Source of the DNA: Marvania coccoides
Taxonomy: Eukaryota; Chlorophyta; Trebouxiophyceae; Chlorellales; Chlorellaceae
Direction: 5' to 3'
Assembly: GCA_963854735.1 (NCBI GenBank)
Contig: OY978100.1
Coordinates: 124,001 to 188,000 of the forward strand
Length of the DNA stretch: 64,000 nucleotides
Positions within the stretch are counted from its first letter, which is position 1; each line of letters begins with the position of its first letter. This document shows positions 1 through 11,113 of the stretch, in pieces. Position numbers and translations under genes: made by a program. Under the pieces are notes generated by a model. It ran no database searches, was not told the origin of the DNA, and saw only the letters and a list, made by a program, of their open reading frames with translations.

Positions 1-175
1 GACCAGGCGTTGCTGGTCGTTGCATGTGTGAGTGAGTCGTCTTTCTTTGCAATATCTTTCAGCTGCCACCAGAAGGGCTTGGGCATGCAGGCCTCCCTTT
101 CATGACCGCCTGCAAACAAAATCGAAATAAGAAAACGCTGCATTCTTGATAGGAGGGACGTGTTGCCATGCGAAA
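1..175. other. Window edge, possible 3' end of an upstream + strand gene
   Basis: A pyrimidine-rich acceptor-like site (ttgcaatatctttcag) lies at about 50-65 and is followed by a short open stretch ending in TGA near 108. This could be the last exon of a + strand gene whose body lies outside the window. Too little is visible to name it. The rest is probably 3' UTR shared with the convergent ABA4-like gene. Confidence 0.2.
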
Positions 176-1076
176 TCAACTATATCGTGCCTTGGTTGCT
201 TCATGCGACAGGAGCCCCAGCGGCGCCAGCGTGAGGCACAGCAGGAGGGTGTGCAGAGTGGGGATGTCATTGTCCATCCCTGAATTGAAAAAATATATAT
301 GGAAGTGAAAAAAACATACATATATATGAATATTAACTAATGTGGTTGATTTTCAGAGAACGGTGTGGTGCAAACTAACTGGGAACAAGAAAAAACAGTA
401 TGTTGTTTTTCTTCTTCTTCGACACACCGTCCAAGTATACAGTTCTGGCTGCAAACAGATTGACAGCCAGGATGTGCACCCACAGCGACGCCGCGGTGGC
501 CACCCGCGAAAACAGGGTGACAATGCCCGTCAAACTGGGAAAGAATTGGGGTTTGAACCCGCCTTTGAGCCCCTCCGCCAAGCTGCCAGGCAAGATCAAA
601 CTGAAGGTGTCTGGCTGCCAAGACCACCCCAGCAACACCCCGTAAGCGATGGCCACCGGGAATATGCCCAGGGGGGACGAAATGAGCTGCCGAGTGCGAT
701 GCCAGTGGGGCAAGGCAATCATTAGAAAGGTCTGGGCTGCCACAAGCGCGGTGCTGCCGGCGAACAGGACAGTCGAAGCAGTTAGATGAGGGATGACTGC
801 TGCAGCGGTGGGTGATGTCGTAGGCGTCTTTGCTGCGTTAAAATGAGAAGCGTTGCTGTTGCCAAACAGGCCGTGGCTGGTGTGAGGTGGGGCCGTGCCA
901 CTGAGCACTGCTGCTGAGGCCCGTGAAGATCGCGTCGATCGACGAGCCAACCTTGTCTTGCGCATTGGCAGGCGCACGAGAAGGGTGATCTGCAGGAGGC
1001 TGGGTTTGGAGGTTTGAGAATTGAGAGCGAAGGGTTGTTTCATCGCTTGCAGGAGTGACATTTTTGAAAACAACAA
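176..1076 (-). CDS. ABA4: ABA4-like plastid membrane protein (neoxanthin-related, DUF4281)
   Basis: Homologue of ABA4, the plastid membrane protein needed for neoxanthin formation in plants. Two exons, 1076-428 and 279-176, are joined by a GT-AG intron that splits the Gly codon of YLDG; about 250 aa. The first ~70 residues are rich in Ser, Arg and Thr and almost lack acidic residues, as in a transit peptide. About four hydrophobic segments follow. The family signature WVHILAVNLFAARTVYLDG closes exon 1. Exon 2 opens with MDNDIPTLHTLLLCLTLAPL, the last membrane segment. The start may be Met1 (1076) or Met6 (1061). Family assignment comes from motif recall; the role in neoxanthin is inferred from plants. 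Confidence 0.78.
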
Positions 1077-1280
1077 GACAGCGTAGCGCTTGACGCTGAT
1101 CGATGAGTGTATCTTGTTGTTGTATTTATTGAAAATTATTTAAGTTGAAATGGCTGCAAGGCAGCGACCCTACATTTTTTTGAAAGGATATCTGGATTTC
1201 CATCTTTTTCATTGCCCGCTCGTCGCCAGTCTTAAATTAATAAGAATTATACAACCAAATTCTGCAATTACATACCAATC

Positions 1281-1910
1281 ATGATGTTGGCACCCAGCCC
1301 GGCAATCGGCTCCCGTGCCACCAGCAGGCTGCCATTTAAATGTTGCTCTGCGCTCAAGGCACAAAGCGGCGAGCTCAGACCAGTGAAGAAGAACACAGTG
1401 GGGATTTACGGCGGCGTGCTGCTTGCCGGCAGCTCCCTGGGAGGCGCCGCTTTCGCCGAAGAGGCTGTTTCCGCCGCCAGCGATGCCGTGACAACCACTG
1501 CGGCCGAAGTGCAGGCAGCAGCGGCCCCTTTTACGACCACAGCGCCTGTGCCTGATGACCCCATTATCTCCGCCATGTTTTACATCGCCGTGGGCGCCCT
1601 AACGGTTGTAACCCTGGGCGTACGTAAACTTTCTTTGAAAACTGCATTGATTCTTCTCAGCCAACTGAGTATTTGTACTATTTGGCATTCTTACTTTTCA
1701 CAGGTGGCGTATCTTTCTTTTGTGACCTGGAACGATTCGCGAACAGAGGAAGAGGACCGCAAACGAGTGGGCAGCGGCGGCAGCAACATTTCTTCATCCT
1801 TCAGAAGCGCCCCCAAGGCTGCGACCTCCAGCGGGGACGAATTGGATGGCCGGCCCAGAAAGAAGAAGAGCGCGCAGACGCCCAGCAGCAGCAAAGGATT
1901 CGGCAAGTAG
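1281..1910 (+). CDS. Unidentified plastid-targeted membrane protein
   Basis: Two exons, 1281-1619 and 1704-1910, give about 181 aa. The 84-nt intron (GTACGT...TTTCACAG) is a multiple of three and has no in-frame stop, so retention would add 28 residues. The N-terminus (MMLAPSPAIGSRATSRLPFK...) looks like a chloroplast transit peptide. A hydrophobic AGSSLGGAAFAEEA segment follows that resembles a thylakoid-transfer or cleavage region. An Ala/Thr-rich linker leads to one clear membrane span, ISAMFYIAVGALTVVTLG joined to VAYLSFVTW. The tail is charged (NDSRTEEEDRKR), then Ser/Lys-rich and probably disordered. I do not recognise the family. Thylakoid or inner-envelope location is inferred from the N-terminus only. 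Confidence 0.6.
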   Translation: MMLAPSPAIGSRATSRLPFKCCSALKAQSGELRPVKKNTVGIYGGVLLAGSSLGGAAFAEEAVSAASDAVTTTAAEVQAAAAPFTTTAPVPDDPIISAMFYIAVGALTVVTLGVRKLSLKTALILLSQLSICTIWHSYFSQVAYLSFVTWNDSRTEEEDRKRVGSGGSNISSSFRSAPKAATSSGDELDGRPRKKKSAQTPSSSKGFGK

Positions 1911-2406
1911 CGATTCAACTGAAACATATTATGGAAAGATGTGGATGTGGTTGCGGGCATGGAGGAACAACTGGATTTAATAATGACTAAAACGCGTTAA
2001 AACTGGAAATTTCGGTACGACAGTTTCAACATTTCATTTCTGAAGCACGCACTTGTAAGAAGCGGTGAATTTTTTTTCTGAGTTGTTGAATAGCGGAGGA
2101 GGGAAATGGCAGGCCCAGGGCGCTGTCCGGTGATAGAAATGGGCGTGACATTGAGAAGATCAAGGATGCTGCGCAATAAGACTTTTCAGTTCGCTGTTCT
2201 AGGCGCGGCTGGAGTCACCGCCGCTGGCTTCACAAGAAAACATCAGCAAAAATCAATCATTCTTAATATAAATATTTGATTTCATAATATATATCACGAT
2301 TTATTTAGGCGCTTCTTTACGCTTCGAGGGATTCCAGATTTCGGGGAGCTCGCATTTTTTTTTCAATTCAAAAAGTGTGATCACAAAAAACACTCTCGCA
2401 CGCATA
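1911..2406. other. Intergenic, no gene seen
   Basis: AT-rich spacer holding the 3' UTR of the upstream gene and the likely promoter of the next + strand gene. The short open frames in it have no coding character. Confidence 0.5.
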
Positions 2407-2882
2407 ATGTGGCCCTTTGGGAGCAACAGGATAAGTGAAGAAGACAAGGCCAGGTTGTCGAGGCGAGTTCTTTTTATTGTGCTGGAGGGGGAAATGGTTG
2501 CACCGCCGCTGGTGCCGCTCCCCATTTCTTTGGTGTCATTATATTTCCCGTATGCTATTTTATTCACTTACATATAAAACAACTCATCACATGCTCCCAT
2601 GTTGCTCCTCTGCGCTTCAGGAAATGCTCCTTGGCGCTGCATACGCTGCGTCAATGCCGGGCAGCCAACGCAGGGGAGGGCATCGCGTCATGTGACAATC
2701 TGGAGACACAGGTGGTCTACTGCAACGCGGAGGTGCTGTGCCCTGAGCTGGCTGCGGCGCACCAGCGCTGCTTCCGGCAGGCGGTGAACTCTAAAGGCAA
2801 AATTCCGTACAGTGCGTGCGACAAGCACATTGTGGCAATGAAGAAGTGCCTAGCGAAGCGGGGCTTGCATCCCTTCAAATGA
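2407..2882 (+). CDS. Small Cys-rich CHCH-like protein, probably mitochondrial
   Basis: Two exons, 2407-2453 and 2621-2882, encode about 102 aa beginning MWPFGSNRISEEDKARKC. Cysteines are spaced as in twin-Cys helical hairpin proteins: C-x9-C near the start (KCSLALHTLRQC), then CDNLETQVVYC, CPELAAAHQRC and CDKHIVAMKKC. This repeated C-x8/9-C pattern in a small soluble basic protein is typical of mitochondrial intermembrane-space CHCH proteins such as cytochrome oxidase or complex I assembly factors. The donor (AG/GTTGTC) is weak, so exon 1 is less certain than exon 2, but the join restores frame. Exact family not determined. Confidence 0.62.
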
Positions 2883-3647
2883 ACTCTCTTTCTGTTTTAC
2901 AAATGAAATGAATGCTACCCTCTCTTAAAATCAAATTTCCATATTCACGACCGCACTAAAATTCCTTCTTGGATCCGGGAGTTTTGGCCGGCTCCTCATT
3001 ATCTGAATGTATATGTTACCAAATCTGTAAGCTATTACCGCAATCAAGGTCGTGGCTTGAAGCCTTGAAGGGCACACAAGCTGTGACGTGATTTCAAAAA
3101 TGAGCAAAGGTCCAGGGTTTGAAATTTGCGGCGTGAACGCCACTTTTTTTAATCGCCTAAAATTTCGACACCGCCATGTTACCAGATCATTGCAGCTATT
3201 ATCCTAGATACCCCATTTCTTATATCATCATTTTCTGTCTCTTCTTCTGCTTTGTCTTGCCTTGTCGGATAATTCTCTGTTACGAACCCCTTCCGTGGAG
3301 AAGGGCATATTGCAGTGATCAGCGATATAAAAAATCTTGCTTTTCATCATCTCACAGCTTCTGTTTTGCATACTAAGCAGCCGAAAACAACGTGCAGCCT
3401 GGAACTAGGTCCTCATTTCAAAAGCCCTACTATCGTCTGGCAAAAATTTAGCTCGCGTGCTGCCTTGAGATACCGCAAGAACAAGTCCACTAAGGAAAAT
3501 GTGAGTGCAATTAAGCATTACCATGGCATCTTTCATATTTCACCCTCTGTTGGCATTTGCCAAATCCCAATAATAATTACACACATAATCCTAAGCGTAC
3601 TTGTGCCTTCCTTCATGTAGCCTTCCTGCTAAAGACCATATCCAACT
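2883..3647. other. Intergenic, no gene seen
   Basis: About 760 bp of AT-rich DNA between the CHCH-like gene and the SAP-repeat gene. Short open frames are rich in Phe, Tyr and Ile and lack coding character. Confidence 0.5.
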
Positions 3648-3770
3648 ATGAATACATCTAGTTCAGTCGAAACCGTCAATGCTGAAGTAGCTGCGCTGGT
3701 GGCCCCGGGCAACTACCGTGCGTTGCAGGCCAGGTGTAAGAAGGAGGGCCTAAGCGCCAAAGGGTGCGTT

Positions 3771-3869
3771 GCCATGCTTAAATTAATAAGACCGTTACGG
3801 CTGTATGTTATACCATTATTTGCCATGCTTAAATTAATAAGACCGTTACGGCTGTATGTTATACCATTA
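3771..3869. repeat. 51-bp tandem repeat, two copies, in intron 1 of the SAP gene
   Basis: Two near-identical head-to-tail units starting gccatgcttaaattaataag at 3771 and 3822. They lie wholly inside the first intron and do not alter coding sequence. Confidence 0.9.
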
Positions 3870-5924
3870 CGAAGGAAACCAATAATTCGTTCAATTCGTT
3901 TTGAATTCAATGCCATTTCGCCTTTGTTTTGGTTTGTCTCCCATTTACAGTTCTGCTGTGGCCCTGGCAGAGCGCCTCGAAAAGTTCCTGCTGGCCCAGA
4001 AGCCTGCCGTTGGTGAAGTGGCGCCGCCCACGCCTGCGCGCACAACTTCTGCCAGTGGCGGCACTACTGGCCAAGGGCCGGCGGACAACCCACCGCCCTC
4101 AATCGAAACCATCAAAGCCGAGGCAAATGAAGTCCAGGAACAGCCTGTGCCGCCTCTCATGCATGCGCATGCAAAATCTGTCCATCCCGACAACGAGCTG
4201 GAGGATAGTCTCTCGCCTAGCGAGGAGGCCATCTCAGAGGTGGCTGCGCTGACGGTGGCGGGCAACTACCGTGCGCTGCAAGCCAGGTGCAAAGAGGAAG
4301 GCCTGAACGCTGGAGGGTGCGTTTTATTTTGAATAAAATGATTAGGCTGTACTTCGCATATTCATGATTCCTTCGTCGGATATTTTCGAACTTGAGTGCC
4401 ATATGCCGTTGCTCCCTCCAAATTCCCAGGTCCACACTTGCTATGGGCGGCCGCCTTATGGCGCACTTGTTGACCAAGCCGTCTTCTAACATAGAGAAGC
4501 AGCAGCCTGCGGCGCCACTCACACCTGCGCGCCCCACTAATGCAAATGCAGTTGAGACTGTTGCCCGTACTCTGCCCTCATTCGAAACCAACGATGCCGA
4601 GGTGGGCACTCCAGCGGTGCCAAGCAAATACCGCGCGCTGCAGGCCAGGTGCAAAGAGGAGGGCCTAAGTACTTGCGGGTGCGTTGGAAAATTTCGGGAG
4701 CATTTATTCGAGTGATCAATCATCTTCGTTAATTTTGCTATTTGGAGGGATTTTTTACATTGTTATATTTGCATTGCAGTACCGCCGTGGCTCTAGATAA
4801 GCGCCTCAAGGAGCACCTACTGCCCAATTCTCAGGGAGCACAGGAGCAGCAGCCCACGGCGTCACCCACGCCTGCAAGCCCAACCCCTGTCTCTACCCCC
4901 GAGCCGCAGAGTATACCCTCGGATAGAGAGAAGGCTATCAATATCGAAGTGGCTGCGCTGACGGCGAAGGGCAAGGGCAACTACCGAGCACTGCAGGCGA
5001 GATGCAAGCAGGAAGGCCTGAATGCTGGAGGGTGAGTAGGTTGCTTAACTTAATGGGCACATTATGGTGCATGCTGCGCCAATGAAGATGAACCGCCGAT
5101 TATCTACAAATTTAATGCTGGCTTTCCTACTTTCTTTTTGCAGCACTGCTGTGGCCATGGGGGAACGCCTCGAAAAGCACCTGCTGGCCAAGGAGCATGC
5201 GGATGATATAGTGCAGCGGGAGCCTTCGGCGCCACCCACGTCTGCTCACACCATTTTGGTCCCCGACTCCTGGCCTCCGCCGCCGCTCGCACCTGTGCAC
5301 CTCTTCCCGAGGACCAAAATTGGCCAGTTGGACCGCCCTCCGACTGTGGACGAGGACATAGATGCTGAGGTGGCTGCGCTGACGGCGAAGGGCAAGATGC
5401 AAGAAGGAAGGCCTGAGCGCCCGCGGGTGCGTTATGACTAAATTCCAATTTCCCTTTTCCGTGCATATAGACATCGTATTTGTTGATCTTCAAGTCTTTT
5501 TTTTAATTAATGCAATCCTCCGCCTCTACTTTTCAGTACCACTGCGGCATTAGGCGACAGCCTCAGGGAGCACCTACTGTCGAAGCGCAACCGCGACGTG
5601 TACCACATGGATTTGGATACAACTATTGATCAAATTGGCCCTCACCAACGGATTGGAATTCGTCCTCTTTCTTTTGTTTCTACTAATCTTTGCTGCGAAA
5701 ACTCGAGACCAACAGTTGCAGAGAGAAATGTTGGACTTTTGTCGATCATCCAGAGCAAGAGACCTGACGTTATCTTTGTCCAAGAGTACTCGTTCAAGAC
5801 AGAAAAATTGAAAACCCAACTTGCTAGGCTTAATTGTGATATTGTGGCACAATCCTTCATGAGCCCGGATCCAAATGCCAGAAGGGAGGACAAACGTGAC
5901 ACCGCGGTGGTCTATCGCAATACA

Positions 5925-7090
5925 TACATACATACATTACAGGTTTAAAGTCCGCACAAAGAAGCAGCTAAGGCAACATAGCAGACTGGCACCGAAGTGC
6001 AAGCAGAAATAATAATAATAAATTGATGAATGAAAATGAGAATAAAGAAAGACCAAAGAAAAACCAACCGCTAAAAGAAAAGGAGAAAAGAATAACAAAG
6101 GAAAAGAAAAGAAAAGCTTATATCCAACCACGCAGCTTCTCGTACTCAATGATGTTTTCAAAGTTGTTTCCCAAGACGAGGGGCTAGGAGATAACTTGGA
6201 GGTTTGGAGGTTTGGAGGTTTTACATATGGTTGTAACGTCTACTACCAAGGTTGGTGCAAGCCGACGTGCCACTCACCCCGCCACAGTAAGGCGGAGTAC
6301 CCCCTTCCATCCGTGGGATCAACCTCAGGTACTGGGGGCGTACGGATACAGCATTACGCCGATACCGCACCGTCGCCCACAATGTAAGACTCTGGCCCCT
6401 GTCTTCCTGAGTCCCCCACCGGCGCGACCGACATGAATAAAAGAAAGAGGAAAAAAAATTTTTTGGGGAAAGCAGGACTCTCCGGACGGCAAACGGCCCG
6501 TCCGGTTTGGGGTTCGCGCTTGGGCAATGCTGGCCCGCCCAGCACCCCTCCCATCTACAGCGGTCACTCAACCCCTGGCTTAAGGGTTTATGGTGTACTA
6601 CCCGGTGTGCTCACTGGAAATGTGGCACCCGCCATTTGTACCCGTCCGATAGAGACTACGATACCACGGGGAAGTGAAGCATCCGACGTCGCAGTGCAGT
6701 AAACAACCAAAGTTTACGCACTGGCAGCTACAATGAGCTAACTAGTAGGGAGCGCGAACCACCGCATGTGCAAGCATAATATATTAAATAAATCACCATA
6801 TTGTAAAATTTCTTCATCTTCGTAATCTTGACTCTCTCTCGCTCCTTGTGCTCTCTTTATTCGCCGCCTGTACGCCCTCCAGGTGCGCCCGCACCAGGGC
6901 TGCCACCTGGGTGAGGTCTGCCTCCGCCATTTCCAGCAGGCTCCTAGTCGTTGGCGCCGCTGCCAACGCTGTGGCCGCCTGCGCCCGCTCTTGATGCAGC
7001 GCGGAGCAGGTGCGCAAGATGTGCGATTCGTGGTGCGGGCCTGGCTGCGCGCACAGGGGGCACACGGCTGGTGGGTGCCAGACTCCACTC
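5925..7090 (-). mobile_element. 5'-truncated non-LTR (LINE-type) retrotransposon inserted in the SAP/EEP gene
   Basis: On the minus strand an open frame (about 7065-6814) carries the C-terminal zinc knuckle seen at the end of LINE ORF2 proteins: CPLCAQPGPHHESHILRTC, followed by SALHQERAQ and a charged tail ending RESRLRR. It is followed by a roughly 0.9-kb 3' region and then a microsatellite tail (ATGTATGTATGTATGTA read on the minus strand) at about 5925-5942, which abuts the interrupted host exon. No reverse transcriptase domain is present, so the copy is 5'-truncated and dead. No clean target-site duplication was found; the right junction has a 14-bp tandem duplication (ctggtttttagaaa twice). 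Confidence 0.65.
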
Positions 7091-7959
7091 TCCTGGTTTT
7101 TAGAAACTGGTTTTTAGAAACGTCTCGTCAAAAGCATTTTGCTCGGCAGAATCTTTCAAGTGATGGCCAGATCATTTTCCATGGACGATACACGGCGGTC
7201 ATGCTAAAAGTATTGAGCGATCCTCTGACCCGTTTTTTGGCTGTTTCATACCATGGTATCCAGAATAATAGAGAATTTGAAGTCGAGGGTATCGGATTAC
7301 GTAAGTATTCCAAAACGTATTCCCACAAAGAAGAGCTAACTCAACATTTCAGGAGGCTCCTTCATGCTGCAGCCGATAACGAGTGCGTTTCTGTGATTTG
7401 TGGTGGCGACTGGAATTTTTCTCTTTGCGAAATATCGAGCCCGACTGCTGCAAAAGTCGTAGGGCATGATCACGGCGAAGCGTTGTGTGCAGCAGAACTG
7501 ACAGTGCCCCAATCCAGGGCAGCATTTTTGCCTCAACGTGACCAGCCTATAGATTACTTCATGCTCGTACGTCCCAGCGTGAATTCACAGAAGGCCATCA
7601 TGGCAAAAGCCATTGGCTGGGAAGTTTTCCTTCATGACGATGAGAGCCAGCCTTCAGACGAAAGGTTTGATCACGACCCTGTGGCTGTGCAAATCAAACT
7701 TTTTTAATTCTTTTAAAGATGCTAAATTATGCTGAATTACAAGGACTTGTTATGTGGAATGATTGATTTGAAGCACTTGTTTTTTTCGCTCCAGCAGGTG
7801 AGCGGCATTAGAGCTTAAATTTCAAATTTTAAAATACAGCATTATAATTTAAAATTTAAATAACATTTAATTTCATGTCAAATTGTTGCTGCAATTTAAA
7901 ACTTGTCTAGAAAATACGAGCATGATGAGGGCAGGGCGGTGAGAAGAAACGTAGCCGTA

Positions 7960-8195
7960 TGCATTACACATACATACGTACATAAAAGCGTTTAAAGTCC
8001 GCACAAAAGGGCGACAAAGCCCCGTAGCAGACTGGCACCGAAGTGCAAGCAGAAAATAAAAATAATATATAATGAAAAATAAGTTTGAGATGAAAATACC
8101 AACCGCCAATTAGCGGGCAGAGGGGTTCGCCTCGGTGCCGGGGCTCGACTAATCCGATGCAGCTACAAAATGCTTGACCACCAGATCCACTCATG
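7960..8195 (-). mobile_element. Second LINE 3' tail fragment
   Basis: Shares blocks with the left end of the 5.9-kb insertion in the same orientation and order: tttaaagtccgcacaaa, gcagactggcaccgaagtgc and a ccaaccgc box, flanked by (ACAT/ACGT)n tail repeats at about 7965-7985. It is only about 230 bp long, so it is either an extremely 5'-truncated copy or a decayed one. The rest of the 7708-8316 spacer is AT-rich with nothing recognisable. Confidence 0.6.
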
Positions 8196-8316
8196 CCATT
8201 AGCTGAGGTATACTTAATGCATGCTGGGCTAACTTATAAAATGGCTTTGCTCTGCCGGTGAGGTATGTATTACATTATTTTTTTTACTTTTGGCTGGTTT
8301 GTAAGTTGGATCCCTC

Positions 8317-11113
8317 TCAACTGAGGACATAGCCGCCGCCGCCCTTGGCGCTCACCGCCGAGAACCCACGCTTGTAGCCCTGCGGTGGCTTCTTCTTGCC
8401 TCCGCCCCTCCCTCTCGCCTGCTCCTCCTGCCTCCGTTTCGCGTGCTCCTTAATGCTGCTGCGCCCCACCATAGTGGGCCCTTCCCTGCGAGAGGGAAAA
8501 AAAAAGTTGGATGTTGATGAAAAAGTGGCACTGCCGGGATCACACAAAATATGCGTCCCTTTTTATTAAACGAGATTTGTAGCAGTAAACTGACTCACTT
8601 GAGGGCAAAGCTGTGTGCCACGTGGCCCAGGTGCAGCGTCTTGATGGCAAAAAAGGGCTTCAGCTCCAGGCTGTGGGTGGCGTACGCCCGCACATAAGAC
8701 CGGAACGCCCCCTCAGCCAGCACCATCAACTCAGGCTCCTGCTCCACCACGTCCATCAACTGTCGCTGCGCCCTGAACGCCGCGTGGTGGCGCTCAACGG
8801 GCACCCCACACCCCGCTTTTCCCGCCCTCAAATCCACGCCCAACGCCCTATCCAACGCGATCGCCACGTTCTCTGGGCTCACCACCACCCCCTGCGACCG
8901 CAGGTGCTCCACGTACCCCATCTCCGTGGGCTGCAGGAACACCAGCGCCTCTCCAGAGTGGCCCAGGCGGGCGGTCCGCCCCACGCGATGCACGTACTCT
9001 TCTGCTGCGCCAGCTGGGTCGTACTGAATAATGGTAGACACCGCAGGGAAGTCTAGCCCCCGCGCCGCCACGTCAGTACACAGCAGCACCCCTGCTGTGG
9101 CTTTTGTGAAGCGCAACAGCGCCGCCGTGCGGTCGCTTTGCTGCATGTTGCCGTGCAGCTTGAGCAGCGGGGCGGTGGGGGGCAGGAGCGGCGCGCCTGC
9201 AGCCTCCAGCCATGCCCGCTCAAACATGGCGTGGTAGAACTCGACGGAGTCGCAGTTAGAGAAGAAAACCACGAGCTTAGCCTTATCAGGAGCAGCGTCC
9301 ACTCGGGCCTTGATGGTGGCGCCCAGAGCCACCAGCCGCAGCTTGCACGGCACCTCCAAGTAGCGCTGCTTCAGCTGCGCGGGGATGTCAAACGCAGGGT
9401 ATGCTGCATTCGCACCAGCACCTCCATTTTTCAAACTGAATTTCGCTTCCGGCCGCTCCTCCAGCAAAATCCCTCCGTCGGAGCTCTTCTTCAGCGCCCA
9501 CCCCACCGCCACCGGGTCCCTGAGACTCAGCCCCGCCAGCCCCGCCAGCCCACTGTGCAGCGTGGCGGACAGCAGCACGCTGCGCCGCTCCGCTGCTGGG
9601 TGGGACACCGTCAGGCTGCTCTCTCTGGCGCGCTCATCCAGCAGCTCTACCACGTGCGCAATCTTCTTCTCGAAGCCCAAGTCCATCAGTCTGTCAGCTT
9701 CGTCCAGCACCAGCCAACGCAGGCCGTCAATTCGAAACGACGCCGTGTTCTCCAAGTGGTCCAATAACCGCCCAGGAGTGGCCACCAGCACGGTGACCCC
9801 TTTGCGCAGCCGCGCCTTTTCTTTGGCTCGGTTTTCACCGCCGTGCGTGGCCCCTGGCACCACCCACACGAAGCCACGCGCCAGTAGGGTCAACGTGTCG
9901 ACCACTTGCAGACAGAGCTCACGAGTGGGGCAAATGACGAGCGCCAGGGTGCCATCTGCACGGGACACGTGCGGGGTGAGCTGCGCCAGGTCGTGCATAA
10001 TGGGCGCCAGGTACGCCAGGGTTTTGCCTGACCCAGTGGGAGCCTTGACGAGGGCGTCTCTGTTGGACAACAGCACGGGAACGGCCTGGCGCTGCACCGT
10101 GGTGGGGGCGGCGAACCCCAGCGTCGACAGCCGAGCCGCCAGCGCTGGGAACAGCCCTAACCCTTCGAAGCTCGTCTCACCGGCTGCCTCGTCGCCGTTT
10201 CCCTCCAAAAACGGCGCTGAAGAGGGGCCAGCGCCTGCGTGGGTCAGCTCCCCCGGTCGCACCGCCAGCGCAGACCCCTTTCCCTCCCGTTTCTTGCGTT
10301 TCCTTCGCTCCGAAGGGTCCTGCAGCCGCGGATAAGCGCTGCTCATCCCGCCAGTAAAATCAACTACATCGCCACTGTAATACTCGTTATCTATCTCGTC
10401 ATCAGACGGCCCGGGGCCCTCCTCCCCCCGCTCCTTCCTTCCTTGCGCCAGCTCCTCCTCCAGAGCCCTATCTCTGGTCACAGCCGCTGTCACAGCTGCC
10501 AGGACGTCACCTTCATCCTCGCTGGCAGCTATGATGTCATCTTGGTCGGGGGTTGCCTCTCTGTCGCCCGCCAGGCGGGACGCCATCCGCAGGCGTCCCA
10601 CCTTGAGCGCGACATGCGCGTCGTGAGGCCGCTTCGTGCGCTTTGCCGCCGGCGGAGCTTCGCGCTCTGTTGGTGGCGGAGGCGGCGGCGGGCTGGGGGC
10701 GCGGAGCTCAGGCTGCTGCTGCTGCGGGCGTCTGGGCTGGTATGTGTGTTCGATGGGCTGTGGGGGAGGGGATGGAGGGGCCTCCAGCGCGTAGCCCTTC
10801 AGCAGATTGCCTGGTTGAGCAGGGTGTGGTGGCGGAGAGACCGCAAGGCGAGCGCCCTGCGGGAAGGGCCTGCCCCTGCTGGGGCCGCCGCCCTGCTGTC
10901 GGTGTTTCTACACGATTGAAGCGAGTTGAGTAACAAGCGAAAGTATTTTTATTGCAAAATCGTAAAAAAAATAAATGTTGCATCTGGAGTCTTCGTTGCC
11001 AAAAATCAATAGAATCGTACATTTGCGTTCTTCTTTTCAGCCCACGACCTAGCTTTAGGCCTCCTGCTCGACTGCGGCCTCGCTGCTGGCGGCTCTGCCA
11101 AATTTAGCATCAT
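8317..11113 (-). CDS. DBP7: DEAD-box RNA helicase, DBP7/DDX31 family
   Basis: Nucleolar ATP-dependent RNA helicase expected to act in 60S ribosome assembly. Exons 11113-11021, 10907-8599 and 8485-8317 join in frame to about 856 aa. The N-terminus (MMLNLAEPP...) is followed by a Pro/Gln-rich basic region with nuclear-signal-like KRTKRPH. The helicase core shows APTGSGKT (motif I), CPTRELC (Ia), ATPGRLLDHL (Ib), LDEADRLMDLGFE (II), LLSATL (III), DVAARGLDFP (V) and YVHRVGRTARLG (VI). The family-typical C-terminus follows: YVRAYATHSLELKPFF, then HLGHVAHSFAL. The last exon adds a basic Gly/Arg-rich tail. Exon 1 was chosen because its donor (AAT/GTACGA) and the next acceptor keep phase 0 and give a Dbp7-like MLLN-type start; it is the least certain part. 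Confidence 0.88.

Larger units (their letters stand above)
3648..7707 (+). pseudogene. Multi-SAP-domain / EEP nuclease gene, broken by deletion and LINE insertion
   Basis: Exons: 3648-3763, 3951-4316, 4430-4678, 4780-5031, 5144-5426, 5537-~5925, then ~7095-7707. Each internal exon carries the second half of one SAP motif and the first half of the next (pattern YRALQARCKEEGL...G / STAVALAERLEKHLL), with Pro/Thr-rich linkers; five SAP motifs in all. Introns 1-4 share one phase (codon split after GG) and mostly a GTGCGT donor. The last part is an endonuclease/exonuclease/phosphatase (EEP) fold: FVSTNLCCEN, DVIFVQEYSF, AVSYHGIQNN, ICGGDWNFSL, FDHDPVAVQI. SAP motifs bind DNA, so a nuclear DNA-repair or processing nuclease is a reasonable inference. 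Two lesions: exon 5 lacks 26 bp relative to exon 4, removing half a SAP motif and shifting frame; and a 1.2-kb LINE fragment splits the EEP domain after VVYRN. Probably non-functional as a whole. Confidence 0.7.

Noticed and set aside
5600..7707. EEP domain read as the endonuclease of a LINE ORF2
   Set aside because: It is on the opposite strand to the LINE fragment, is fused to SAP exons by a conserved-phase intron, and ends in a stop with no reverse transcriptase after it.
9385..10335. 316-codon open frame on the + strand
   Set aside because: Antisense to the DBP7 helicase exon; Ser/Ala/Pro composition typical of a shadow frame.
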